The notes beneath the pieces were generated by a model. It did no database searches and had not been told where the DNA came from. It saw nothing but the letters and a program-made list of their open reading frames with translations. This document shows, piece by piece, positions 16,498 through 23,726 of a stretch of 25,777 nucleotides of DNA. The stretch is from positions 1-25,777 of the forward strand of contig CAZCBN010000039.1 of NCBI GenBank assembly GCA_964496975.1, given 5' to 3'. The translations under genes and the position numbers were made by a program. The number at the start of each line of letters is the position of its first letter. Within the stretch, counting starts at the first letter, position 1. This DNA is from CAZCBN01 sp964496975 (lineage in GTDB: Bacteria; Planctomycetota; Phycisphaerae; Phycisphaerales; UBA1924).

Positions 16498-17565
16498 ATG
16501 CAAGGCGTGCTCGACGTCCCCGAATCGCTGCTCGTGGTCCAGCAAGTGGTCGAGGCCGGGCTGCGCCGCGTTGAAAAGCGATTTGACGAGCAGCTCGCGA
16601 GCGATCTCCCGCCGGTGTCGCGGCTCTGCCGGCACGTCGAGCGGTACCGCGGCAAGATGCTCCGGCCGACGCTCGTGCTGCTCGCGGGCCTCGCCTCGCA
16701 CGCCGAGGGGGCCCGGGCCCTGGCCGCCGGCGCCGATGCTGCTTCCGCCCTGCTGACCGACGAGCACATCGCCCTCGGCGCCGTGTGCGAGATGGTGCAC
16801 ATGGCGACGCTCGTTCACGACGACGTGCTCGACGAGGCCGAGGTCCGCCGCCGCGGCCAGACCGTGAACGCGATGACCGACAACGAGACCGCGGTGATCC
16901 TGGGCGACTACCTCATCGCCTCGGCCTACCACCTCTGCTCCACCGTGCAGAGCCGCGAGGCGAGCGTCACCATCGGCGACGCGAGCATGCGCATGTGCGC
17001 GGGCGAGTTGTTGCAGTTGCACCATCGAGGCGACTTCTCGCTCGACCGCGCCACCTACGACGAGATCCTCCGGCGGAAGACCGCGGCGCTGCTCGGCGTG
17101 AGCTGCGCCCTCGGCGCGAACGCGAGCCGCGCGGCCGAGCCCGTGGTGTCGGCCCTCCGCCGCTTCGGCGAAACGGCCGGCATCGCCTTCCAGATTCAGG
17201 ACGATCTGCTCGACCTGACGGGCGACGAGGGCGTGGTCGGCAAGAGCGTGCGGAAAGACCTGGAGAAGGGCAAGCTCACGCTCCCGCTCATCCACGCGCT
17301 GGAGGCCACGGAGCCCGTGCAGCGGGGCCGGCTGCTTCGGCTGATCGAGAGCGTCTCCCGCCGCCGTGCGACCCCGGCCGAGGCGGAGGAGATCGCGGGC
17401 GAGGTCGTGCAGCGGCTGCGGGCCGCGGGGTCGATGCAGTACGCCCGGAGCGAGGCCTCGCGGCTGATCGAGCAGGCCAAGGCCGACTTGGCGCTGGTGG
17501 CGCCGTCGCCCGCCCGGGAGCTGCTGGCCTTCGCGGGCGAGGCCTTGGTGAATCGGCGGTTCTGA
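16498..17565 (+). CDS. Long-chain trans-polyprenyl diphosphate synthase
   Basis: Extends allylic diphosphates with isopentenyl diphosphate to make the side chain of respiratory quinones (octaprenyl/solanesyl type). It is 355 residues with an all-alpha fold. RGKMLRPTLVLL (51-62) is the first conserved region. The first Asp-rich motif is LVHDDVLDE (DDxxD at 108-112) and the second is FQIQDDLLDLTGDE (DDxxD at 235-239). Then come GKSVRKDLEKGKLTLPLI and a normal C-terminal helical end. The residue five before the first Asp-rich motif is Ala103, which favours long products rather than farnesyl or geranylgeranyl diphosphate. ATG 16498 has no clear Shine-Dalgarno sequence and sits just downstream of the octamer array. 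tyrS follows 191 bp later on the same strand. ispB is the E. coli homologue, but chain length cannot be read exactly. Confidence 0.92.
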   Translation: MQGVLDVPESLLVVQQVVEAGLRRVEKRFDEQLASDLPPVSRLCRHVERYRGKMLRPTLVLLAGLASHAEGARALAAGADAASALLTDEHIALGAVCEMVHMATLVHDDVLDEAEVRRRGQTVNAMTDNETAVILGDYLIASAYHLCSTVQSREASVTIGDASMRMCAGELLQLHHRGDFSLDRATYDEILRRKTAALLGVSCALGANASRAAEPVVSALRRFGETAGIAFQIQDDLLDLTGDEGVVGKSVRKDLEKGKLTLPLIHALEATEPVQRGRLLRLIESVSRRRATPAEAEEIAGEVVQRLRAAGSMQYARSEASRLIEQAKADLALVAPSPARELLAFAGEALVNRRF

Positions 17566-17582
17566 TGTCCATTTCCCGGGTG

Positions 17583-17603
17583 GGGCGGCTCTCCGAGCCG
17601 CCC
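17583..17603 (+). repeat. GGCTC-TCC-GAGCC palindromic element, copy 1
   Basis: A 9-bp stem (GGGCGGCTC and its complement) with loop TCC, preceded by GGGTG and followed by TCC. It starts 18 bp after the polyprenyl synthase stop codon. Confidence 0.85.
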
Positions 17604-17694
17604 TCCAGAGACGCTGTGCGTGTCCGTTGACCCCCTTGCGCCTGTGACGTTGTCGCGGTGAGTCCCCGGAGGAAATCGGTCGCCGGTTCGCAAG

Positions 17695-17719
17695 CGGCGG
17701 CTCGGAGAGCCGCCCCACC
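17695..17719 (-). repeat. GGCTC-TCC-GAGCC palindromic element, copy 2, inverted
   Basis: The same element read on the minus strand: GGTGGGGCGGCTC, loop TCC, then GAGCCGCC. The conserved GTGGGG flank shows that its orientation is opposite to copy 1. It lies in the same spacer, 38 bp before the tyrS start. Confidence 0.85.
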
Positions 17720-17756
17720 GAGAAGCCGCTTTGGTGCCGTCATACCCTCCGCCGCC

Positions 17757-19142
17757 ATGCCCGACTCGCCCCACATCCCGATCGACTTCCTCGAAGAACT
17801 CCAGTGGCGCGGTCTGATCCACCAGTGCACCGACCTGGAAGGCCTGAAGCGTCACCTCGCCGCCGGGCCGCGGTCCGCCTACGCCGGCTTTGACCCCACC
17901 GCCGACAGCCTCACCATCGGCAACCTCGTGCCGATGATGGTCCTGCGGCACTGGCAGCGGGCGGACCACCGGCCGATCGTCCTCATGGGCGGCGGCACCG
18001 GCCTCATCGGCGACCCCTCGGGCAAGTCCGCCGAGCGCACGCTGAACACGAAAGAAACCGTCGAGGCCTACGTGCAGGCCCAGCGGCCGATCTTTGAGGC
18101 GATCCTGGAGTTCGACGGGCCGGAGGCGACCCGACCCGTCGTCGTCAACAACGCCGACTGGCTGACAAAGATCTCGTACATCGACGCCCTGCGCGACATC
18201 GGCAAGCACTTCTCCGTCAACATGATGATGCAGAAGGAGAGCGTGAAGGCGCGGCTCGAGAACCGCGAGCAGGGCATCAGCTACACCGAGTTCAGCTACA
18301 TGATTCTTCAGGCGTACGACTTCGCGCACCTGCACCGAAGCGACCTGCACGTGACCGCGCAGTTCGGGGGCAGCGATCAGTACGGCAACATTGTCGCCGG
18401 CATTGACCTTGTTCGTCGCCAACACGCGCACGCGGACGAGTCGTCGACCGCATCGAGCGTGGGCGAGGGCGATCGCTCGGTTTTCGGCCTCACCATCCCC
18501 CTCATCACCAAGTCCGACGGCGGCAAGTTCGGCAAGACCGAGACCGGCGCCGTCTGGCTCACCGCGCCGAAGCCCACCGACACGCCCGAGCAGCGCAAGC
18601 GCCGCACCAGCCCCTATGCGTACTTCCAGTTCTGGCTCAACGCGGCCGACGACGACGCGGTGCGGTTCCTGAAGATCTTCACGCTCCTGCCGCGCGAGGA
18701 GATCGAGGCGATCGCCGCGCGGCACGCCGCCAACCCGGGCCAGCGCGAGGCGCAGCGCACGCTCGCCCGCGAGGCGACCACGCTTCTGCACGGCAAGGAC
18801 GCGGCCGAACGCGCCGAGTCCGCCGCGGCCGCGCTCTTCAGCGGCGACATCGCCCACCTGGACGCGGCGACGATCGACGAGGTCTTCGCCGACATCCCGA
18901 GCAGCCAGCACGCCACGTCAACGCTCGCCGGCGAGGGGGTCGACGCGGCGGAGCTGCTGGTCGCGACGGGTCTCGCCGAATCGAAGAAGAAGGCCCGTGA
19001 GTTCCTCGCGGCCGGGGCGGTCACGGTGAACGGCAGCCCCCTGCGTGAGGGGGAGCGCCTGACACCCGGGCACCTCCTGCACGGCTCCATCACGGCCATT
19101 CGCCGCGGCAAGAAGGCCTGGCACCTCGCCCGCTGGGCGTGA
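17757..19142 (+). CDS. tyrS: Tyrosyl-tRNA synthetase
   Basis: Charges tRNA-Tyr in the cytoplasm. It has 461 residues, slightly above the usual 400-430. Family features: YAGFDPTADSLTIGN, in which the HIGH signature is replaced by TIGN (53-56), then MGGGTGLIGDPSGKSAER (77-94) and FGGSDQYGNI (203-212). The KMSKS-type loop is KFGKT (257-261). PYAYFQFWLN (287-296) and a C-terminal S4 RNA-binding domain (about 393-461) complete the protein. About 20 Ser/Ala/Asp/Gly-rich residues (221-240) are inserted between the QYGNI region and the KFGKT loop. ATG 17757 is chosen because the family N-terminus begins there; the frame is open to 17658 but would run through the palindromic repeat. No T-box or other leader control element is seen. 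Confidence 0.95.
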   Translation: MPDSPHIPIDFLEELQWRGLIHQCTDLEGLKRHLAAGPRSAYAGFDPTADSLTIGNLVPMMVLRHWQRADHRPIVLMGGGTGLIGDPSGKSAERTLNTKETVEAYVQAQRPIFEAILEFDGPEATRPVVVNNADWLTKISYIDALRDIGKHFSVNMMMQKESVKARLENREQGISYTEFSYMILQAYDFAHLHRSDLHVTAQFGGSDQYGNIVAGIDLVRRQHAHADESSTASSVGEGDRSVFGLTIPLITKSDGGKFGKTETGAVWLTAPKPTDTPEQRKRRTSPYAYFQFWLNAADDDAVRFLKIFTLLPREEIEAIAARHAANPGQREAQRTLAREATTLLHGKDAAERAESAAAALFSGDIAHLDAATIDEVFADIPSSQHATSTLAGEGVDAAELLVATGLAESKKKAREFLAAGAVTVNGSPLREGERLTPGHLLHGSITAIRRGKKAWHLARWA

Positions 19143-19550
19143 GGCCCGCCGCGCGTGGGGGCCGCGCTTTCGCGGGTCTTTTCGCGGACGCCGCCGCGTG
19201 GTGTTCTTTGCCCATTTTCACGCCGGCCCGTGACCGCGTCCGCCGGATGCCGTTCTTCCCTCGCCCGCACCCCGCACGCGGCCCCGCCGACCCTCGGCGG
19301 ACGCGGGCGGCGCGGGCCAGAGCCACCGGACGGGCCGCGGCGCACTGCACCGGGAACGGGACGCCGCAGGGGGCGCGGCGATCGCGGCCGAAGTCCGGGC
19401 ACTGGGCCTCTGGGGCTATGGGGCTACGGGGCTGTGGGCCCTCTGGGCTGGTCGCGTTCCGCGGCCGCCCTGCACGTTGTCGAGCGGGTGGGCCGGCGGG
19501 CGGTGCGCGGGGCGCACGGGCGTCCGCATCGACGGTCTACACTTGTTCGG
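19143..19550. other. 408-bp spacer between tyrS and rnpB
   Basis: No gene is recognisable. Bases 19411-19434 carry three degenerate 8-bp units (GGGGCTAT, GGGGCTAC and GGGGCTGT, in phase), another example of the GC-rich short tandem repeats in these spacers. TACACT at 19538-19543 is a plausible -10 box for rnpB, placing transcription start near the first helix. No convincing -35 box sits at normal spacing. Confidence 0.5.
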
Positions 19551-20120
19551 CGGCGCAGCGGGGCGGCCGCGGACGCACCGGCGGCTGTGCTCAAGGGCCG
19601 GGCGCGTCCGAGGAAAGTCCGAGCACGACAGGGCACGGTGGTGGGCAACGCCCACCCGCGGGCATGCCGATGCGTCACGACGCAGAGGCCGACCGCGTGG
19701 GGTAGACCGCGGCACGGTTCGTCCCGCCGCGGGCGTGAAGAAACCAGACCGCCGATGGCCGGCGCCGCGGGCAACCGCGACGGCGGATCAGGCAAGGGTG
19801 AGACGGTGCGGTAAGAGCGCACCGGCCGACTGGCGACAGCCGGCGACCAAGACTCCACACCGCGTGCAAGCCCAAGCAGGGATCGGCCCGGATCGCCGGG
19901 CGCCGTCGGCCCAACGGTCGATCCCGGGTAGGGTGCAGGGGAAGGCGGCTCACGACCGCCGCCCCCACCGCGTCGGCAACGGCGCGGGCAGAGAAATGGC
20001 CGCACGCATCGGAAGGCCCGCGAATGGGCCGACCGGGACGAGCCCCCGTCAAAAGGCGCCCGGTCGGAACAGCTCGCGGGAACCACCGACGCGACAGAAC
20101 TCGGCTTACACGCTGCGCTC
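19551..20120 (+). ncRNA. rnpB: RNase P RNA (bacterial type A, enlarged)
   Basis: The catalytic RNA that trims the 5' leader of tRNA precursors. The universal core is present in order. GAGGAAAGTCCGAGC is at 19610-19624, followed by AGGGCA. CCGCCGATGGCC comes next, then GGATCAGGCAAGGGTGA and GGTGCGGTAAGAGCGCACCG. GCGACAGCC, GTGCAAGCCCAAGCAGGG, CCCGGGTAGG and ACAGAACTCGGCTTACA (20094-20110) complete the core. Ends are set by helix P1: GCGCAGCG (19553-19560) pairs with CGCTGCGC (20111-20118). At about 570 nt it is much longer than the roughly 380-nt E. coli RNA. Extra sequence lies between the first core block and CCGCCGATGG, and above all before the 3' core block (20017-20080), where a large nested helix is inserted. 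A strong terminator follows. Confidence 0.96.
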
Positions 20121-20134
20121 GGCCTCGTTCTGAC

Positions 20135-20172
20135 GCGGGCCCCGGACGACCTCCGGGGCCCGCGGCCTTTTT
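20135..20172 (+). terminator. Rho-independent terminator of rnpB
   Basis: A perfect 12-bp stem (GCGGGCCCCGGA / TCCGGGGCCCGC) with loop CGACC is followed by GGCC and five Ts (20168-20172). It starts 15 bases after the RNase P RNA. It also lies just past the stop of the convergent methyltransferase gene. Confidence 0.9.
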
Positions 20173-20181
20173 GCCGGGCGG

Positions 20182-21114
20182 CTACACCCTCCCCGCCACC
20201 ATCACAATAAAGCTCTCTTCGAGCTCGCTTCCGTCGCTGAGCGGCCGCACGTACACCGTGCCCGTGTCATCCACCGCGTCGGCCGCCTTGTCGTACACCT
20301 CGGTCGAGGCAAAGCCCGCTTCCAGCATCGCGTCGCGAAGCTCCGGCACGCTCCACAGCCGCCAGCGGTAGACGAACGCCTCGTCCAGCTCGTCGTCGAT
20401 CGTGCCGTCGGCGTCGATGATCATGAAGTGCAGCACGTCGGTCACCATCCCCGTCGTCGGGTCGGCGTCGCGCTGCTCCCACGTGTAGCGCACGCGCTTG
20501 CCGCGGTGCGGCTCGAGCGCCGCCGGCAGCCCATCGCCCGCGATCCAGTGGTCCCGATGCACCACGCCTGTCGCAAACGCCGACTCCCCGCCGTACGTAT
20601 CGCACACGAACAGCCCCCGGCCCGGTCGGCTTTCTTGTGTGGGGCGGCTCTCCGAGCCGCCGTCTGGCGTAGGTCGGCTCTCCGAGCCGACCCTCCGCGT
20701 TTTCTGCTCACCTCCCTCCCCTTCCCCTCCCGCACGCCCCCTCCTCAACCGCCCGAGCACGTGCCGCAGATACGCCACCAACGCCGCCCGCGTGTGCCAG
20801 TACCCGATCGAGAAGTTCCCGACCCACACCACGTCGGCCGGCTCATCGCACGCCATCACGTCCGCGGCGATCTTCGTGAGCCCGGCGGCCTCGTCGCCGT
20901 ACGCGAGCGCCCCCGCGTCCAGATCCACCGCCACCGCCCGCCGCCCCGGCCTCGCCGCGCACCACACGCGCGACAGCGCCGCCGTCCCGGCGAAGTCCTC
21001 GCCCAGCACCGCCGGCTCCCCGCCGTGCGCGGCGTGCAGAAAGCCCGCGACATGCGTGGGCGACTGCACGCACAGCTCGTACAGCGCGTGGCGGAGTCGG
21101 TCGACGCTCATCAT
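20182..21114 (-). CDS. Class I SAM-dependent methyltransferase, paralogue of the 15095 gene, with in-frame palindrome insert
   Basis: Substrate unknown; 310 residues from the ATG at 21114 (a second ATG follows immediately). It aligns end to end with the methyltransferase at 15095: LGEDFAGTAALSRVW as motif I, AVAVDLDAGALAYGD as motif II, GNFSIGYWHTRAALVAYLRHVL, and GLFVCDTYGG. Later counterparts are VRYTWEQRDADPTTGMVTDVL, AFVYRWRLWSVPELRDAMLEAGF and TEVYDKAAD. It lacks the basic N-terminal tail. Between HVLGRLRRG and GLFVCD the paralogue has only a few residues. Here about 40 Gly/Glu/Arg-rich codons contain two translated palindromes, giving GSESRPT twice. It is last in a same-strand run behind two zinc-ribbon proteins and an ABC exporter, 58 bp from its neighbour. 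Confidence 0.85.
   Translation of the reverse strand: MMSVDRLRHALYELCVQSPTHVAGFLHAAHGGEPAVLGEDFAGTAALSRVWCAARPGRRAVAVDLDAGALAYGDEAAGLTKIAADVMACDEPADVVWVGNFSIGYWHTRAALVAYLRHVLGRLRRGRAGGEGEGGEQKTRRVGSESRPTPDGGSESRPTQESRPGRGLFVCDTYGGESAFATGVVHRDHWIAGDGLPAALEPHRGKRVRYTWEQRDADPTTGMVTDVLHFMIIDADGTIDDELDEAFVYRWRLWSVPELRDAMLEAGFASTEVYDKAADAVDDTGTVYVRPLSDGSELEESFIVMVAGRV
20643..20661 (+). repeat. GGCTC-TCC-GAGCC palindromic element, copy 3 (inside a gene)
   Basis: GGCGGCTC-TCC-GAGCCGCC, preceded by TGTGGG as in the intergenic copies. It lies within the coding region of the methyltransferase at 20182-21114. On the coding strand it reads GSESRPT, without disturbing the frame. Confidence 0.88.
20672..20692 (+). 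repeat. GGCTC-TCC-GAGCC palindromic element, copy 4, with compensatory stem change (inside a gene)
   Basis: A 9-bp stem GGTCGGCTC with loop TCC and a perfectly complementary second arm, 10 bp after copy 3. Relative to copy 3 the outer stem differs on both arms while pairing is kept. It is also translated as GSESRPT. Confidence 0.86.
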
Positions 21115-21172
21115 GCACCCCCAAGGCGACCAGCGCCGACATCCGAACCCTTCCGCAACGTCGGACGGCCTG

Positions 21173-21601
21173 CTACACCCGCATCCACAGCAAGAGAAGC
21201 AACGGCACAACGTACACCCCGAGGCCGCACGCGACCGCCGAGCGAACCCGTCCGTGGTCCGGGTGCATGGGCGGGACCTTGGTCCGCTTGAGCACCCACG
21301 CCGCGTCGTACGCGACCACAAACAGATACACCGAGAACAAGACCCCCACGGGCGGTAGCATCGTTCCAACCACCAGCATGGGGATGTCGGGTGCGTTCCG
21401 CAGCCGACGGATCGCCGGGTGAACCTCGACGCCGATCATCTCGCTCGGCAGGAAGCGCGGGCGGGGCTTCCCTCCCCGCGGCCGCCGCGCGGGTGGCGGC
21501 ACCATGCAAAAGCCGCACTGCGGGCAGGGATCGCCGATCGACAGCCCGCGGATGTCCCGTGTGCAAGCCGGGCACGGAATGGGGGGCGGTTGGGTGGTCA
21601 T
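21173..21601 (-). CDS. Zinc-ribbon membrane protein A (unknown function)
   Basis: 142 residues from the ATG at 21601. The N-terminus holds a CxxC-x12-CxxC zinc ribbon (Cys10, Cys13, Cys26, Cys29) in CPACTRDIRGLSIGDPCPQC, ending CGFC. A Pro/Arg-rich linker (35-50) and two likely membrane helices follow (about 73-100 and 121-140), with the short charged segment LKRTKVPPMHPDHGRVR between them. I recognise no named family. It lies 20 bp after zinc-ribbon protein B, which has the same architecture, and 58 bp before the methyltransferase. The three are probably cotranscribed with the ABC exporter. A regulatory or assembly role for the exporter is only a guess. Confidence 0.72.
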   Translation of the reverse strand: MTTQPPPIPCPACTRDIRGLSIGDPCPQCGFCMVPPPARRPRGGKPRPRFLPSEMIGVEVHPAIRRLRNAPDIPMLVVGTMLPPVGVLFSVYLFVVAYDAAWVLKRTKVPPMHPDHGRVRSAVACGLGVYVVPLLLLLWMRV

Positions 21602-21621
21602 GGCACGGGATCCTTGCGGGT

Positions 21622-22128
21622 TCAGAACAGCGACATCTGCCGCGCAAGCGAGAGCATCGACACCGTGAGCGAGACGACGATCGCCATCACCCCGAGCGCC
21701 ATGGCGAGCAACGATGCGTACCGGGCGGCGATGGCAATGTTGGCCGACCACAGCGGGGCTTCGCCCGCCTGCACCCGGACCAGCGCTCGCCGGCACATGC
21801 GCCAGGCGACGTAGCCGAGCCCGACGCCAAAGAACCCAAAGAGCAGGTAGAACCCGAGCACCGAGGCCAACGCGAACAGCGCCGCGAACACCGCAGCCTC
21901 GCCGCCACGCTCGTGCACGATCGCGCGGACCCAGGGCGTGCCGCACTCGGCGCAGGGCTGCCCGTTTGGCTCGCCGTCCAGCGGATAGCCGCACTGCTGG
22001 CAGCGGGCTTTCAGCACATATCCGCGACTCGCGGCCGCCGACCCCGCGTCAACGCGATCCGAGCGGTCCAAACGCTGATGCTCGCTTGAGCCGTTCGGCC
22101 GGCTGACCTCAGCCTCGCGCTCCGTCAT
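21622..22128 (-). CDS. Zinc-ribbon membrane protein B (unknown function)
   Basis: 168 residues from ATG 22128, with GGGAGG eight bases upstream; an in-frame GTG at 22158 is the alternative. A polar N-terminal region (1-40) leads to a zinc ribbon ARCQQCGYPLDGEPNGQPCAEC (Cys43, Cys46, Cys59, Cys62). A hydrophobic part with likely membrane helices follows at about 78-108 and 128-158. The motif CxxCGYxLxG resembles zinc ribbons common in uncharacterised planctomycete membrane proteins. It begins 51 bp after the ABC permease stop and shares its design with protein A, but sequence similarity beyond the ribbon is weak. No enzyme motif is visible. Confidence 0.72.
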   Translation of the reverse strand: MTEREAEVSRPNGSSEHQRLDRSDRVDAGSAAASRGYVLKARCQQCGYPLDGEPNGQPCAECGTPWVRAIVHERGGEAAVFAALFALASVLGFYLLFGFFGVGLGYVAWRMCRRALVRVQAGEAPLWSANIAIAARYASLLAMALGVMAIVVSLTVSMLSLARQMSLF

Positions 22129-22179
22129 GCTCCTGCCCTCCCGCGCCCCTGCACCCACCGCCGAAGGCCCCGGGCGGAC

Positions 22180-23645
22180 TCACGCCATCCTCACCCACTT
22201 CACCAGCGTCCCGAACGTCGGCGGCTTGCCGAACATCAGCAGACCGATGCGGAACACCTTGGCCGCAAGCCACACGCACGCCACCGAGCCCACCACGCCC
22301 ACCAGGATCGAGAGCAGGATCTCCCACGTCGCCGGCGGGTCGCTGCTCGCCACACGCAGCATCATCACCAGCGGGTTGATCGGGGGCACGTAGCTCAGCA
22401 CCACGCTGTACATCGCGTTCGGGTCCCGGCTGATGGGCAGGAACAGGAAGTACGGCACCATCGTCAGCAGCATCACCGGCATCATCAGGCTCTGCGCCTC
22501 GCGCAGCTCGTTCACCGCCGCGCCGATCGCCGCCAGCAGGCTCCCGAACATGAAGTACGCCAGCACGAAGAACACCAGCATGTACACCAGGTCCAGCGGC
22601 CGCACCAGGTCCGTCAACGCGAACGTCAGCAGCGCCGCGATCCCCACGCCGCTGTAGACCATCGTCAGCATCAGCCCCACGGCCATCTGCCCGAGGATCT
22701 TGCCCGTCATCAGCTCCATGCTGGAGACCGCGCTCAGCAGCAGCTCCACCACCCGGCTCGACTTCTCCTCGATCGTCGTCGTCAGCAGGTACTGCCCGCC
22801 GGTAAAGACGCCCATCAGGATCAGCAGCATCATCGCCCCGGGCAGCAGGATGCGCCATTCAAAGCTCGCGTCCCGCGTCCCGGTCGCCGTGATCTCCCGC
22901 GTCTCCCCCGCGTCCACGCTGGTGAGGTCGTCGAGCTGCGCGCGGTCGTACCCGTTCGCGCGATAGCGGGCCTCAAGGATCGCCCACGACGCCGCCTGAC
23001 GGATCTCGCCCACCGTGCGGTCGTCCAGCTTGGGCCGCACGCTCAGCGTGTACCCGCCGAAGCCGGACGCCGCCGCCGCCGCTGTTGCTCCTTGGGCGTC
23101 GGGCGCGGCACTCCCGTCGGCCGCCGTCGCCGGCAGGGCCCGAACCGCGTGCGCATCGAAGACCAGCACGCCAAGGGGCCGCGACGGATCCGTCCGCGGC
23201 ACCGTCTGCGTCAAGCTCTCCCGCACCCGCCCCATCACCGCGTCCGCGTCGGCCGCCGCGTCCGCCAGCACGTCGAGGCGGATGTCGGGCACCTCGCCGA
23301 GCGTGCGGGCCACCGCGTCGGTGAGCGCCTCGCCCACGCCCGCCCCGCCGGGCCCGGCGCCAGAGATCTCCGCCGCCGCGTCCTGGATGTCCTGCGCCAC
23401 CTCNNNNNNNNNNCCTCCCGCGCGATGCGTTCCGCGAAGAGCTCTGCAACCTCCCCGCTCTGGTCGATCACCGCGAGCGTCCCCGCCTCCACCGGCGGCT
23501 TGGCCCGGTTCACGAGGAACCCGATCAGCGGGATCGCCGCAAACGTCACCGCCGGCACCACCAGTGCGCCGATGATGAACCCCTTCGTGAACGCCGTGCT
23601 GGCGAACTCACGCGCCGCGATCCGGAGCACCTTGCCGAAGTTCAC
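22180..23645 (-). CDS. ABC-2 type transporter permease (NatB-like), interrupted by a 10-N gap
   Basis: Membrane subunit of an ABC exporter, partner of the ATPase encoded upstream. The start is GTG 23645 with GGAGGA seven bases before it (MNFGKVLRIAAREFAST). A first membrane helix lies at about 20-45 (GFIIGALVVPAVTFAAIPLIGFLV). A large extracytoplasmic domain follows, and then a block of about five helices beginning near WRILLPGAMMLLILMGVFTG. TTTIEEKSSRVVELLLSAVS is the diagnostic coupling segment of the NatB/ABC-2 family. Ten Ns at 23404-23413 separate the parts. The frames on the two sides differ if the gap is truly 10 bases, so its length is probably a placeholder. The substrate is unknown; NatAB relatives export sodium or other small solutes. 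Confidence 0.87.
23404..23413. other. Assembly gap, 10 Ns
   Basis: Undetermined bases in the extracytoplasmic domain of the permease. The frames upstream and downstream are not in phase across exactly 10 bases, so the true gap size probably differs. Confidence 0.99.
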
Positions 23646-23661
23646 GCTGCATTCCTCCAGC

Positions 23662-23681
23662 CCAGTCCAGTCCAGTCCAGT
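23662..23681. repeat. Pentamer repeat CCAGT x4 in the ABC gene spacer
   Basis: Four exact CCAGT units (ACTGG on the transcribed strand) lie in the 81-bp spacer between ATPase and permease genes. They run up to the permease's GGAGGA ribosome-binding site. Confidence 0.9.
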
Positions 23682-23726
23682 CCGGGCCTCGCTCGCGGCC
23701 GCGCCGCCGACACCCACCACGCCGCC

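Noticed and set aside
15805..17718. Minus-strand open frame of 637 codons over methyltransferase and polyprenyl synthase
   Set aside because: It passes through the N gap and the octamer arrays, has no recognisable motif, and mirrors two well-supported plus-strand genes.
17196..18911. Minus-strand open frame of 571 codons opposite tyrS
   Set aside because: A shadow frame produced by GC-rich third positions; tyrS on the plus strand is unambiguous.
19424..20133. Several open frames of 100-220 codons across the rnpB region
   Set aside because: The region is RNase P RNA with all conserved blocks. The open frames reflect GC content, not coding.
22180..23720. Two separate permease genes or a true frameshift at 23404-23413
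   Set aside because: The break coincides with the N gap, and the two parts form the standard N-terminal and C-terminal halves of one ABC-2 permease. The frame difference depends on an unknown gap length.
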